DNA of 36,330 nucleotides from Chara braunii (GCA_003427395.1 BFEA01000745.1:430940-467269); one strand, 5' to 3'. Shown: positions 1-9,460, counted from the first letter of the stretch. A program made the numbers and translations. Notes: generated by a model not told the origin, from the letters alone.

Positions 1-60
1 TTTTTTTTTTTTTTTTTTTTTTTTTTGGTTCGCGTTCGGCCTGAACGGCCGAACGCCTTC
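1..60 (-). repeat. Retroelement-like 3' end: 10-bp hairpin plus poly(A)
   Basis: Read on the - strand, a GC-rich hairpin is followed by GAACC and then at least 26 A, running off the window edge. The stem is perfect over 10 bp (32-41 pairs with 47-56) with a 5-nt loop. A hairpin directly before a poly(A) tail is also seen at other LINE 3' ends in this window. The GAACC-A(n) ending recurs at 6918-6966, which suggests one family. It could instead be the distal part of the adjacent gypsy LTR. Confidence 0.5.
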
Positions 61-154
61 CGAAGGGGTCCCGTACGTTCGGGCGTTCGGCCAGTCCCGG
101 ACGCCGATAACCCTGTGTATATATACCTTGTTGAGAAACTGCAAGAACATTGCA
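60..154 (-). repeat. Possible partial LTR of the left gypsy copy
   Basis: On the - strand the sequence after the chromodomain region reads into TGCAATG at 154-148. This matches the inferred LTR start of the + strand element at 12398. A TATATATA-like tract lies at 117-126 and could be a U3 TATA box. The LTR end is not identifiable, and the GC-rich part near position 60 may belong to another element. Confidence 0.4.
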
Positions 155-1396
155 TTCCTACTCTCTCGGGGAGTGAGGACCTCCGAGCTGATAGTGGCCA
201 CGAGGTGAGCGGCGGGGTAACAGACCCTTCTGCTTTGCCTCATAAGCTAGTACAGTGGACTTGGCTGTCTTGAGAAGTTCCTTTCGCGTGAACCACCTGT
301 TACCCCACTGGGCCTCAATTTGTTGCACTTTGTATCCCTTCCCCGGGATCGATGGACCAAATCGAGGAGGCCTATCTGGAAATGCTTTAGAAGGTGTAAA
401 CGGCAACAACTTCAATGTACGAGAGACAACAGATGGGGTGGAACATCATGTACTCCTACTGTATCCAGAACCTGCCATGGAACATAATATTAGGGCAGCA
501 ACTTGCAAGAAATATCCACATCTTTTGAGAACTCAGACCTCTTGACCCAAAGGTTGACTTCTCTTTGTTGATCTTATACTTATGGTCTCTCAAGACTTGT
601 TCTTTAAGTGTTTCACATGCTCCTTGACTGCTGAATACAAGGATGTCGTCCACGTAGATAATCACGAATCGACCAAGGAAGGGCTTGCAAATTCAGTTCG
701 TTTCAGTTTGGAAGGTTCCGGGTGCATTGCAAAGTCCAAAGGCATGATCAGATACTTGTGAATACCATACCTGGTCTTGAAGGTTGTCTTATGGACATCC
801 TATTCAGCCATTTCGATCTGATGATACCGAGACTTGAAATCGACTTTGCTGAAGGCTTTGCAGCCTTGCTCGATGTCCAAGAGGTCATCGATCCTAGGTA
901 CTCTATAGTCTATGCACATTCTAGGTTCTTCATTCCCTTTTGGAACAAAGAGGACTGGTGCCCCAAACTCAAATGAGCCAGTCCGGATCCAACCCTTCTC
1001 AGTTAGTGTCTCTAACCGTTTCCTTAGTCCATCCAGTTCAGCAGGGGACATCCTATAGAATCTTCCTTTGAGAATGGTAGAGTCACGGAGGATCTCAATG
1101 TGATACTTGGTCTGCCTATGGACTAAATTAGTAGGCTTTTGGGCCAAGTCAGCATACTCATCAATGACCTGTTGTATAACTGGGTCACACTGAGGGGTTG
1201 ACTCGTTAGTCTAAGTGATGTACGCCACAAACAAACTTTCATGCTTAGTTTGTTCAGACAAGTTATTGTCTTAGCCTCACCTTTGGAGTTCTCAATTGGA
1301 TCACAGGCGCAGTCTAGTCGATAGCAGGGTTAGTGACCCTTAGCCACTTGAGACTCATGACCATGTCAAAGGGTAAGTGTGTCAACACAAAAGTTC
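155..1396 (-). mobile_element. Ty3/gypsy chromovirus fragment, internally deleted
   Basis: This is pol of a Ty3/gypsy element on the - strand. The first part (about 1147-552) is reverse transcriptase, with a KGWIRTGSFEFGAPVLFVPK-type block, CIDYR, and the catalytic YVDD at 656-645. At about 550 the sequence jumps from the RT palm to the C-terminal part of integrase. RNase H and most of integrase are missing. It then continues into the tail (415-158), ending in a WFTRKELL...AYE block equivalent to the region after the chromodomain of the + strand copy. The chromodomain core itself is also deleted. The part before RT (1150-1396) corresponds to the end of protease and its linker and carries stops. 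Dead copy. Confidence 0.85.
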
Positions 1397-1765
1397 AGAG
1401 TATGCTATAAAAAGATTAAGTGAAGTAAATCTTCAAAATACTATAGATGAAAGTCGCAAAGCATGCAAAGAGTTAGCTTATTTTGACCCTCTTGACGAAA
1501 AAGAAGCTCAAAAGGCCCAAAGAGAAAAAGAAAGGTTAGTACGTCGTATTAAAATAGTGAGTTATGTTCAACAAACTAAGATAAAGCCTTAATGGATGGT
1601 TCTTTCTATGATTCCTGTACTCCCACCTGATCTAAGACCAATGATGCATCTTAATGATGGTCCATTAGCAACCTCTGATTTAAATGATTTATATCGTAAG
1701 GTACTTTATAGAAACAAAACTCTTTGGGAGTTACGGCAAGGTATATGGCCTGTTAAGCATATTCT
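1397..1765 (+). pseudogene. rpoC1: Plastid rpoC1 fragment (RNA polymerase beta' subunit)
   Basis: One + frame is open across the segment except for a single TAA at 1590-1592. It encodes a lysine-rich stretch, then [16 protein letters not shown], then a block reading [19 protein letters not shown]. These are conserved blocks of the gamma/beta' subunit encoded by rpoC1 in plastids and cyanobacteria. The stop falls where a conserved glutamate precedes WMVL. Base composition is AT-rich, unlike the surroundings. Only about 120 codons remain, with no start or end. Most likely nuclear plastid DNA (NUPT). The wording looks more algal or early-diverging than angiosperm, so a foreign or contaminant source cannot be excluded. 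Confidence 0.75.
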
Positions 1766-2127
1766 GAACTTTTATGTTGCCACACTCACCCTTTGACATG
1801 GTCCCGAGTCTCAAATGGCTAAGAGCCACTAACCTCGCTATCGACTGGACTGCGCCTGTGATCCAATTTAGAACTCCAAAGGTGAGGGTCGTGAGGCTAA
1901 GACAATAACTTGTCTAAACAAAGTTAACAAACTAAGCATGAAAATCTGTTTGTGGCGTACATCACTCAGACTGACGAGTCCACCCCTCAGTGTGACCCAG
2001 TTATACAACAGGTCGTTGATGAGTATGCTGACTTGGCTTAAAAGCCTACTAGACTAGGCCATAGGCAGTTCAAGCATCGCATTGAGATCCTCCCTGACTC
2101 CACCGTTCTCAAAGGAAGAGTCTATAG
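1766..2127 (+). mobile_element. Ty3/gypsy fragment joined directly to an LTR
   Basis: This is the + strand arm of the inverted repeat. It covers the end of protease (DMV..LKWL-type block), the linker, and the first residues of RT (HRQFKHRIEILPDST). At 2127/2128 the sequence jumps directly into the LTR, so nearly all of pol is deleted. In-frame stops are present (for example TAA at about 2040). Confidence 0.75.
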
Positions 2128-2329
2128 TGCAATAAATCACAGTTTCCCGGTCGGTCTGTGCACTAAGTGTTCGGCTGTGTAGTTCGTTTACTTGCTGTTT
2201 CTTTGTTTTAAGCTTTGCTGGACTTGATCCCGTGACCTGTAACTCGTGTGTTTTGTTTGTAAGTGCTGCGCCCTATGGGACTTGATCCCTGAGTCTGTCA
2301 CTAGTAGTCTCTGTTTGGTAGCCTTAGGC
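2128..2329 (+). repeat. Partial gypsy 3' LTR
   Basis: It starts TGCAATAAAT, like the LTR start at 12398. It shares blocks with the downstream LTR, including CTTGATCCCGTGACCTG and a second CTTGATCCCT-containing block followed by TAGTCTCTGT. The LTR is cut off at 2329 by the adapter sequence, so its right end is not genomic. Confidence 0.6.
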
Positions 2330-2367
2330 CTGTCTCTTATACACATCTAGATGTGTATAAGAGACAG
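2330..2367. other. Nextera mate-pair junction adapter (assembly artefact)
   Basis: These 38 bases are two Tn5 mosaic ends back to back: CTGTCTCTTATACACATCT followed directly by its reverse complement. That is the circularisation junction adapter of the Nextera mate-pair protocol. It is not a biological transposon, because Tn5 ends do not occur this way in a plant intron. The flanks (gypsy LTR on the left, unrelated sequence on the right) probably come from the two ends of a circularised fragment, so contiguity here is not supported. Confidence 0.96.
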
Positions 2368-2516
2368 ATCCAGGGGGATCCTCATGCAAGGTCCCCGGCC
2401 TCGATCTATCTTTGGAATGTTAAAAAGAAAAAATTTAAACGGTAAAAATAATAATAATATTATAATAATAAATAAATAAATAAGGAATTTCGGGGGGATC
2501 CTCACACGAGGAATGA
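2368..2516. other. AT-rich spacer with two GGGGGATCCTCA motifs
   Basis: The motif GGGGGATCCTCA occurs at about 2374 and again at about 2495. Between them lies an A/T-only tract of ATA, ATT and AATA repeats (about 2437-2482). No coding sequence is recognised. Confidence 0.5.
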
Positions 2517-2935
2517 GCCCTCACAGGGCCCTCACAGACATGCAAGTGTTCTTGGCCGTGTCCCCCAGCAAAGATTGTGCCCGCCCTAAGTGAAGGCGGG
2601 CCTGAATCTTTATGTGAAGCCCATTTTCGACATTTTTCCATATGTGGGGTATCAGACAGTTGCAGCATGCCAGTTGGTTACAAAGCAACGTTAGCCTCTG
2701 CTGGCTCCTTCCAGAAACAACAGCTGCCCTCACAGGGCCCTCACGGACATGCAAGTGTTCTTGGCCGTGGCCCACAGCAAAGATTGTGCCCGCCCTAAGT
2801 GAAGGCGGGCCTGAATCTCTATGTGAAGCCCCTTTTCGATATTTTTCCATATGTGGGGTATCAGACAGTTGCAGCACGCCAGTTGGTTACAAAGCAGCAT
2901 GAGCCTCTGCTGGCTCCTTCCAGAAACAACAGCTG
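2517..2935. repeat. Two-copy tandem repeat, unit about 209 bp
   Basis: Unit 1 is 2517-2725 and unit 2 is 2726-2935, with few differences. Each unit begins GCCCTCACAGGGCCCTCAC. Each contains a perfect 7-bp hairpin, GCCCGCC and GGCGGGC around a 9-nt loop. Each ends CTTCCAGAAACAACAGCTG. No protein is recognised; open frames in both directions only follow the repeat. It may be a duplicated part of a non-autonomous element. Confidence 0.85.
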
Positions 2936-4953
2936 CGCTGCACAGTTGAGCCCAGGGCCCCGGTTGGTTGCGCAATGGGTACACATAGTGGGAGACCGAC
3001 ACATCATGCAGTCCCCGCGGACGAATGAGAAAGCAGCATTGTCGTCACACAACCTCCACGAGCCAGTGAGAATGCGGCAAACACTTGGGAGGCTGGATGG
3101 CTGTCTGGAGGTGCCCAACTGAAAAGTGCCGAGGCCCGTAACAGCAGAGGTGGGCCTGGGCGCAGACACTGGGGCCTGACTGGAAGCTACTGAAAACTTC
3201 CCAGGCCAGACCCACGCATCCGGACACAGGGCTGCACTTTTTGTAAAGGAAAGTGCCTCTCTCAGGCAGGCTCATTCTGGCCTTGGCTAGTGTTTGCATG
3301 TGCGCTGCTGGTCGGACGTGCGCACGGGCGCTGAGGTGAGTGACGCTGCTGAGGCAGCGGGCGCACAGCAGCCATAGCCAGGCTGCAGGGGCGCAGGCAG
3401 GTGATGGCGATGGTGGTCTTCGGGTAGGAGGCGCATGCAGAGGGGAACCAAGGGGTGATGAGGGGAGGAGAGAGAACGTACCTGGTGTATGCTGGTGGTC
3501 GGCATTGGTGTTGAGGTCACGTACAGTGGTCTTCGACTTCGATGTGATCCAGTCGCATGAACGTAGATAGGAAAGATAGGCTGAGTAGTGTAGGCTGGGC
3601 GTGGGCGCCAGACAGTCGGAGCGACATTGGATACAGTGTTGGTGTGACCAGAGAGCGTCGGCATTGGCACTCAAGTTCATTATGTTGCTCTTATTTGGAT
3701 GGTATCTTGGTCCATTGTGCTCTCTGCTTGGTACATGACTATCTGGACTAATTCGTGATTTTGCAACTTGGTTTTCTGTCTATCGCTCTCGCTCATATTC
3801 CTTGCACTCAGCCAAAATGCCCAAAAGTTGTTTGAAATTTGAATTGCAATTTACACAACAGATTTTCTTTTTCGAAAATTTTTCGTGTTCTAATTTTTTT
3901 TAATATTATGCGCTGGGACTGCCTGGGTATGGGCTGCCCGCCTCCAGGGGGTACCTGGGCGACCTTCACCCAGCCAGGCCACCTGGGGACCAGCTTAGTT
4001 TTTTTGTGAATTTTTACGTTTTCCAAACTTTTCCTGCCATCATGTACTGATTAGTCTAGGACCTCTCGTGGTTTCTTTCCTTTTAGAGAGGACTAGACAC
4101 AGGTTAATATCTCAATGCCTAGTAATAACTAATCTTCATGCTTTCTATCTTGCCAAGGATGCAAAGCAGATGACGAATAGCAGAATTGAATCCTGGATTC
4201 TGCGCCTGCTTGTTGATTTCTGCGTTGTGGTACAGGTCCTGTATTGACTTCCTTGAATCCCCTCCCCGTTCTTCCTTTTACTCCTATTGAGCACTCTGAG
4301 CCTTCACCGTAATTAACGAGTTTGTGGCTTCCAGCAGGCCCTCAGGCTTGTTCGAACTTAGCGTTTGAGAACGGTTGTCAGGGAATGCCAAGCTCTAGCA
4401 GAAGCCTGGGGACGATACCCGCCTACCTCTAGCCTACCGCAACTGGGCCTCTAAAAATGCCAACTTTTTGTCGCCTTCTGCTTGGACTCCAGTTCCCGGC
4501 AGATCTACCGCCACTCGAGTGGTACCGATGTACCTGCTACTTGAGTGTTTTTCTCCTGCTGCCCTAAGTGTCGCGGGCCTACTCCCCGCTACTTGAGTGT
4601 TTTTCCCGCTGCAACCCTCAAAGTCACGGCCACGGGTAAGTACCGGCCCTGCGGGCCTCACCACACACAAGTGCCCTTTCAGGTCACGCACACACTCAGG
4701 CACAGGTGCACTCAGACAGGCACACGGACCAGCAAGCACGTGCACACACACAGACTTAGAAAACTCAGCACGATGCGGCATACATTCCAGCAGCAAAACC
4801 CAGAAATCAGCAGTGTTCTCAATCTGTGTTTTGGTGGGTCATTACATTACTCAAATTGTGAAATAGGTTGCTAAGTACCTCTTAGAGATCAACTGCCCAT
4901 CCGACGATGAGATCAAACCTTGGTGGGTCAGGCGGATCAAGAATGATGCCCCG
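2936..4953. other. Unrecognised intronic DNA
   Basis: I recognise no gene here. The longest open stretch is 211 codons on the - strand (3680-3045). It is rich in Ser, Pro, His and Cys with no domain, in a GC-rich stretch, and is probably chance. Around 4660-4760 lies a CA-rich tract (ACACACA-type, interrupted). An element that I cannot classify could hide here. Confidence 0.4.
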
Positions 4954-5070
4954 CTGCTGATACTTATTCGTGGAAGGGTATAGAGACGAAATCGTCCGCT
5001 CCTCAGTCTGACGTATGTTGAATGCTCATTGGAATCACACTGCTGATACTTATTCATGAAAGGGTAGAGA
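4954..5070. repeat. Short direct repeat, two copies 86 bp apart
   Basis: CTGCTGATACTTATTC plus a following AAGGGTA-containing stretch occurs at 4954-4980 and again at 5040-5066 with small changes. It lies about 100 bp upstream of the dynein exon, in the intron. No function is inferred. Confidence 0.6.
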
Positions 5071-5161
5071 GAGACAAGGTCATCCTAAACGCTTACACTT
5101 GTTTAAATGTCTTTATTCTGATCACTCAGTGAGTCGAGTTGTCTTTGTCGGTGTCTTGCAG

Positions 5162-5284
5162 TGGTGCAGTTTACTGGGTGCGAGGTCTTGTTGCTAGAAT
5201 CCAAGAGCCAATGGAGAAGCTTAGGCAACTAAACAAGATGATAACCGAGATTGAAGAGGCAAAAGAGATTATCAAGCTGTTCAA
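5162..5284 (+). CDS. Dynein heavy chain, internal exon (N-terminal tail)
   Basis: This is a 123-bp exon between a good acceptor (pyrimidine-rich TCTTTGTCGGTGTCTTGCAG, AG at 5160-5161) and a consensus donor (AA|GTAAGTG, GT at 5285). The first base completes a codon from an earlier exon outside the window. Then 40 codons are open, including GAVYWVRGLVARIQEPMEKL and ending EEAKEIIKLF, a charged helical stretch. This pattern (aromatic-W-x-R-x-L, then R-I-x-x-P-M) belongs to the DHC_N1 tail, where heavy chains dimerise and bind intermediate chains. It ends in phase 2 and joins the exon at 24356 in frame, giving Asn. In land plants dynein heavy chains are axonemal and serve swimming sperm; the subtype is not determined. 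Confidence 0.82.
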
Positions 5285-5751
5285 GTAAGTGAATGATAAA
5301 AAGCTACAGGCTAGTGAAACATGGAAAAGCCAAGAAAAAAAAAAAAAGGTTTCTACTCCTTCCAAACCACCCAACCTCCCCAACTGTCCCGCTCACGGGC
5401 CCATCCCCATGTCTTATTAATTGATCATTATGACGTTTCAATAAATTGATCATTTACTCACAGACCAATGTAAAGGAAACAGGGTCCGGTGGTGTTTTGG
5501 GAAGTTGATAGTCTGGTTTGAACCTCTGCTTTTCACTCACAGCTGGCTGCACCCACAACCTTGGAAGGTCCAAGGATCAAGGATGAATACATGAAGAGTT
5601 GTTGTAAAGCCTGTGCTAGAACCCCTTTCTTGTGCCTTCTCCTGCTCCTGAGTTCTGGCACCTCACAACTAGGAAGTAAAATTCCTCACCAGCCGTGCCT
5701 CAATTCAGAGTGACTCAATGCCCGTTATGACTGCATGGAAAGGTGGAAACC
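5285..5751. other. Intronic DNA without recognised content
   Basis: It has an A-run (about 5335-5347) and otherwise unique-looking sequence. No coding, RNA or repeat signal is recognised. Confidence 0.4.
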
Positions 5752-5925
5752 TTTTTTTTTTTTTTTTTTCAAACCAGAACAAACCTCATAAGTGGGGAGC
5801 GGCAGTCCAGTTCTTGTTCCACCAGCAAGTCCAGTAACATGTATACAACTCTCACACATGCTTCCCCACATTACGGCCCAGAGAACCTGACAACATTGAT
5901 TTCTTCCCTTAGGAAGGATTGGCTG
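5752..5925 (-). mobile_element. LINE 3' end with poly(A), solo fragment
   Basis: On the - strand this matches the 3' UTR seen at the ends of the LINEs at 18178, 25345 and 26085. It shares GGACTTGCTGGTGGAACAAG, a GGACTG-C-GCTCCCCA block, and a poly(A) tail (T run about 5751-5769 on the + strand). The upstream part (CAATGTTGTCAGGTTC) also aligns. There is no coding sequence, so this is a severely 5'-truncated insertion. Confidence 0.7.
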
Positions 5926-5929
5926 TGAG

Positions 5930-6460
5930 TTAAGCCCATGCCTTTCAACAATTCTCCGCCCCCTGTCGTCCTACCCTGAACAAACATTCTTTAAACCACC
6001 AGTACCCCCGAAGCAGACTTCCCGAACCTTGTTGTTGGCAAGCTACTGAACCTCTTCATCGTATGGGAATGCAGCTTGCAAGTGGTCGTGATATGGGGCT
6101 GACCGGTCCTTCCATGCTGGCGACCGGTACTTCTGTGCTGTTTATTTCGTTTTTTTCCCCTCCCTTGTTTTTTTTCCCTTTTTTCCCTTCTTCCTTTTTC
6201 TGTCCTACGTTTTCTTTTTCCCCATCGGGTGGCTGCTCCTGCCAGAGGAGCAGGCGAAGGCATGGATGGCGGGCTCGTAGTCAGAGAGCCGTGAATGGCT
6301 CTATTGCCAGAAGTCGTCATTCTTCAGCAGGGCCATGCTGATCTTCTCTGTATCCTTCCATGTTCCAGCATAAAATTCATTCCCATTTTGGTAATCTGGA
6401 AACAAGTTCAGCGTGGGCCATTGCAAATCTCGTAGGATGAACGCTCCAACACTCAGCACT
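5930..6460. other. Intronic DNA without recognised content
   Basis: It holds a pyrimidine-rich tract at 6145-6225 (TTTTTTCCC-type). No gene or element is recognised. Confidence 0.4.
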
Positions 6461-6464
6461 GTCA

Positions 6465-6690
6465 GCAGCAACCGCAAAAGACAAAAATTGTGGCAGCGGA
6501 TCTTTCTTTTATTTTTTCCCTTTTTCTTGGACAATTTCTCGATTTTCAACAAAAAAAAAAAAAAAGGGGCCACAAAGCTTCAGCATGGGCCTCACTCCAG
6601 TCTCTCGACATGCACAAAAGACAAAAATCATGGCAGTGTATCTTTCTGTGTTGTAGCGAAAGATTCACTCTCGTTTTGCACATTTCGAGA
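6465..6690 (-). mobile_element. Short poly(A) retroelement 3' end (family S), duplicated
   Basis: On the - strand, 6690-6560 begins ATGTGCAAAACGAGAGTGAATC and ends in a GGCC-rich block plus an A/T-rich tail (a run of A at about 6550-6565 on the + strand). It is a diverged relative of the copies at 13757 and 18370. A second partial copy at about 6520-6465 repeats the block GATNCNCTGCCANNATTTTT. It could be a LINE 3' UTR or a SINE. No pol III promoter boxes were found. Confidence 0.5.
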
Positions 6691-6910
6691 GTCGTGCAGC
6701 GAGGCCCTATATTTCCATGTTCATAGATGGGCATCTAGGTCCCAAGCGAATCTGACCGTGTAGGATGAGGCATCAGCGCAGCGCTGTATCTGCCTTTTGT
6801 TTTTTCTTTTCTTGTACACTGAGTGAGCGTCTCTGTTTCCAGAACTTGCGCCACTCGGAGAGGAACAGCCCCCTGCTCGCGCCGTTTTCAGAGGGAGAAA
6901 TTTTCTTTCG

Positions 6911-6917
<7 letters not shown>

Positions 6918-6961
<44 letters not shown>

Positions 6962-8420
6962 GTTCTCTGGTCGCCCGTTTCCGTTTTCAAAACAAGCGAC
7001 CACCACGCATGAGTCGAGGCTGTACCGAGCCTCTACCAGGCCTGCCCACGTCCTCCATGAATTCAGGAGGCAACAAAAGTTTGGCTGGGAAGGGTACTGG
7101 TGGTTTAAGACCAAGCCTTGGGGTGGCCCACCCTGGCAGTTCACACTACTATTGCTAAAACCCTAAACCCTTGACTGCCCTTTGAACTCCAGCATTGGTC
7201 CTTTCCCGGGTGCCTGTGGTATTGATTGTTCCATGACAGGAGGATTAACCTTGCCTCCCCTGTCTGTCGTTCGCCATTGACCTTTGCTCCCTGTGCCCCT
7301 TAATGATCCATCGCTCCCCTGTTTGGACTTAACGGAGCGGTCTGTATAAGTCTGGTCCCTCCCTGTGCTTGCCCCGGCTGATTATCAGTAGGCCGACCCC
7401 ATGCCCCATGGAAACCAGAGCTGATCCCTCACAGCGAACCCAACCCCCACTAATCTGAGGCTAGGCTCACCCCCACGGCCGCCAGATCCCTACCTCCCCA
7501 AACAAACTCATGGTTTGTTCTTCTCGTACCTGTGAGTGCCAGTCGCGCTTGAGCAGGTTCCCCTTCCCATTGCCCAACGTCTCTTTCATGAATTTGTAAA
7601 CTATCTCCTGCCTCTTCTCTGGCTCTTGCTTCATTTGTCATCTGACTTTGCCCCAGTCCGCCTGATATTTTGTGTTCAAGGCCTGTTGGAAGTCGTACCA
7701 GGCCTGCCCCCGCGGAACTTCTTGCGCGTCAATAGTCTCTTTCAAATTGCATCTTCGTTTCCAGACGGCCCAAAGCAGCAGGGGTCTTAACCGCCTGTAG
7801 AACTTCTGCGCCCACTTTTCCATACCTCATGGTTGTATGAATCTGGTAAGACAGGCCAGAACATCTTATGTGAGCTGCGTGCCAGTGATTTGGCTCCATA
7901 GCTCTTCAACGCAGTGCCACAATCGTTGGGCTTTGGCGCAATTCAGCATCCAGTCGACAATGTCTTCAGGCACTCCCATGTCACAGATCGAGCAACATTG
8001 ATCGACGTCGTGTCTATTGGCCTGTGCCCTTCTCTTACTTCACCGCTTGTTGACCGGGAGGGCTTGGCAGGTCAGGAGCCATTGCATACTTCTGACCCTT
8101 GTGTCGCGGATGGTCAGCACTGCTAGCCAGGGAATTCTGGTCAATCGGCTCTGGCTCCCTGACATGGTGCGCTCCTAATGCTGAAGAAGTACGTCATGGG
8201 TATCAGCTGATCTTCGTCTCAGCTTGTATCCCAATCGTGTGGAGTAGTCCAATATGTTGATATGGCGGGCGATCCAAGTTGCTGGAGGTGAGTTCCCAAG
8301 CCCATTCTGCCGGGCTGGACTCCAGGGCCTGTAGATGTAATCATGGTACGAAGGTCTGTATTACTCATCCTTGATAACCTTGACTCTTCTGAGGCTGGGG
8401 AGGCAGACAACTGCCTGAGT
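6918..8420 (-). mobile_element. 5'-truncated LINE, C-terminal ORF2 and 3' UTR
   Basis: Read on the - strand from 8420. A degraded PAEWAW block is followed by the zf-RVT region (about 8126-7860: MQWLLTCQALPVNK, then CSICDMGVPEDIV and a C..A..LW block), then LLWAVWKRRC at about 7780-7740 and a C-terminal tail to about 7450. The 3' UTR follows and contains TTTAGGG-like sequence at 7170-7157. The copy ends in GAACC plus 43 A (T run 6918-6960). A hairpin (TGGTCGC 6968-6974 with GCGACCA 6996-7002) sits just before the tail. Several stops and frameshifts; inactive. Confidence 0.8.
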
Positions 8421-8617
8421 TCAGCGTGTTTAGACGATTCTGCTGACCGTTTGGCCCACCTTCCTCAAGGTCATTATAACAATTGCCCCACACCTTTTTC
8501 AGGGTCATTATAACAAACGCCCCACACTTTTAAAGCCAGACTTGTCACCAGTCCATAGAGTGGACACCAAATAAACCAACAGCAAAAAAAAAAAGTCAAA
8601 AATGGATAAAAGGAGCC
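8421..8617. repeat. Short spacer with a 34-bp direct repeat
   Basis: GGTCATTATAACAA followed by GCCCCACAC occurs at 8469 and again at 8503 (period 34). It lies between the LINE truncation point and the gag region of the chromovirus. No 5' LTR is recognisable, so the chromovirus is probably 5'-truncated here. Confidence 0.6.
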
Positions 8618-8635
8618 TTAAACACTAGGGAGTGG

Positions 8636-8929
8636 GTGACTTGGGATTGGGAATACCACTCCATGGACAACCCAGGCGGGCGAAGTGTTCCTCAACAGCA
8701 GAACCTCCCAAAGTTTGCCAAATGTCCAGTCGGTCCCATGGATGCTTCCTCTTTGCCTTGGAGAGAGATGAGAATCCCAGAGGGTGTCTGGCAGAAGAGG
8801 AAGGACAGGGGAGTCTGTCTGAGGTGTGAGGGCAACCACTATGTCAAGGCTTGCCCCAAGCTGAACCACAACAATTGCAGCCACTCAAAAACTAGACAGG
8901 CCAGCAGGGACTGCAGCCAGTCCTGCTGA
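8636..8929 (+). pseudogene. Gag C-terminus with zinc knuckle
   Basis: The open stretch ends with CLRCEGNHYVKACPKL (from 8816), a nucleocapsid zinc knuckle of the form C-x2-C-x3-H-x4-C, one residue shorter than the common C-x2-C-x4-H-x4-C. A basic segment (WQKRKDRG) precedes it. The reading frame breaks after 8929, and several stops separate it from protease. The gag capsid part is absent. Confidence 0.7.
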
Positions 8930-9120
8930 ACTGAATCCATCTCTATCAAGGGATGAATCATCTGCTGAGCCTAATTTTTTTGAGGTTGTAGGGGACAATG
9001 TATTCATACATTGAGCCCTTTATTGATGAGCCCCCTTCTGAGAAGGAACTTGACCAGCTCTGCTCTTGTCATCTCTAACTAAAAGAGAACAGAAAGAGGA
9101 GATCAGAACCGATCATGCCC

Positions 9121-9460
9121 AAACCCCAAATTAACAGAACCGGAATCAAAACCTTGCTTGACTGTGGGCCAACAAGGAACTTCATCTCTTAGAATGGAGT
9201 TCAAAAACTTCATTTGGGTCTCAAGGTTACCGACCTTGAGCACCCTTTGGAGATTCAGGTGGGCAATTCCCAGTATGTCTCAGTCAAGCAGGTCATTAAG
9301 GCTGTGCGAGTTCCCGTTGATGACAGAGGGGAAATCAGACAGTCCTTGAACTTTTGTGTTTTCCCCCATCATCCTTTTGATCTGGTCCTGAGTATGAAGT
9401 GGCTGAGGGCCATTAACCCTTCCATTGACTGGGCTCTGCCCAATATCCAATTGAATAGCC
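9121..9460 (+). pseudogene. Retropepsin-type protease remnant
   Basis: The active-site region reads KTLLDCGPTRNFIS at 9151-9189, where retropepsins have D-[ST]-G-A. The catalytic Asp (9160-9162) is kept but the next residues are Cys-Gly-Pro. A TAG at 9190-9192 interrupts the frame, which resumes without a shift and continues through HPLEIQVGNSQYV to LSMKWLRAINPSIDW. Inactive because of the stop. Confidence 0.75.

Larger units (their letters stand above)
1058..2127. repeat. Inverted repeat made of two gypsy copies
   Basis: The arm at 1396-1058 (- strand) and the arm at 1766-2127 (+ strand) carry the same gypsy segment, from the protease end to the start of RT, in opposite orientation. By eye they are roughly 90% identical, with scattered substitutions and small indels. 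They are therefore two distinct old copies rather than one sequence read twice. The 370 bp between them are unrelated to gypsy. Confidence 0.75.

Noticed and set aside
1377-1796. rpoC1-like open frames as functional nuclear genes
   Set aside because: A stop interrupts the frame, both ends are missing, and the flanks are gypsy sequence.
3045-3680. 211-codon open frame on the - strand as a gene
   Set aside because: No domain, biased composition and overlapping open frames in other phases; GC-rich chance ORF.
6721-7166. Lys-rich and Phe-rich open frames
   Set aside because: They are translations of a 43-base poly(T)/poly(A) run, the tail of a LINE.
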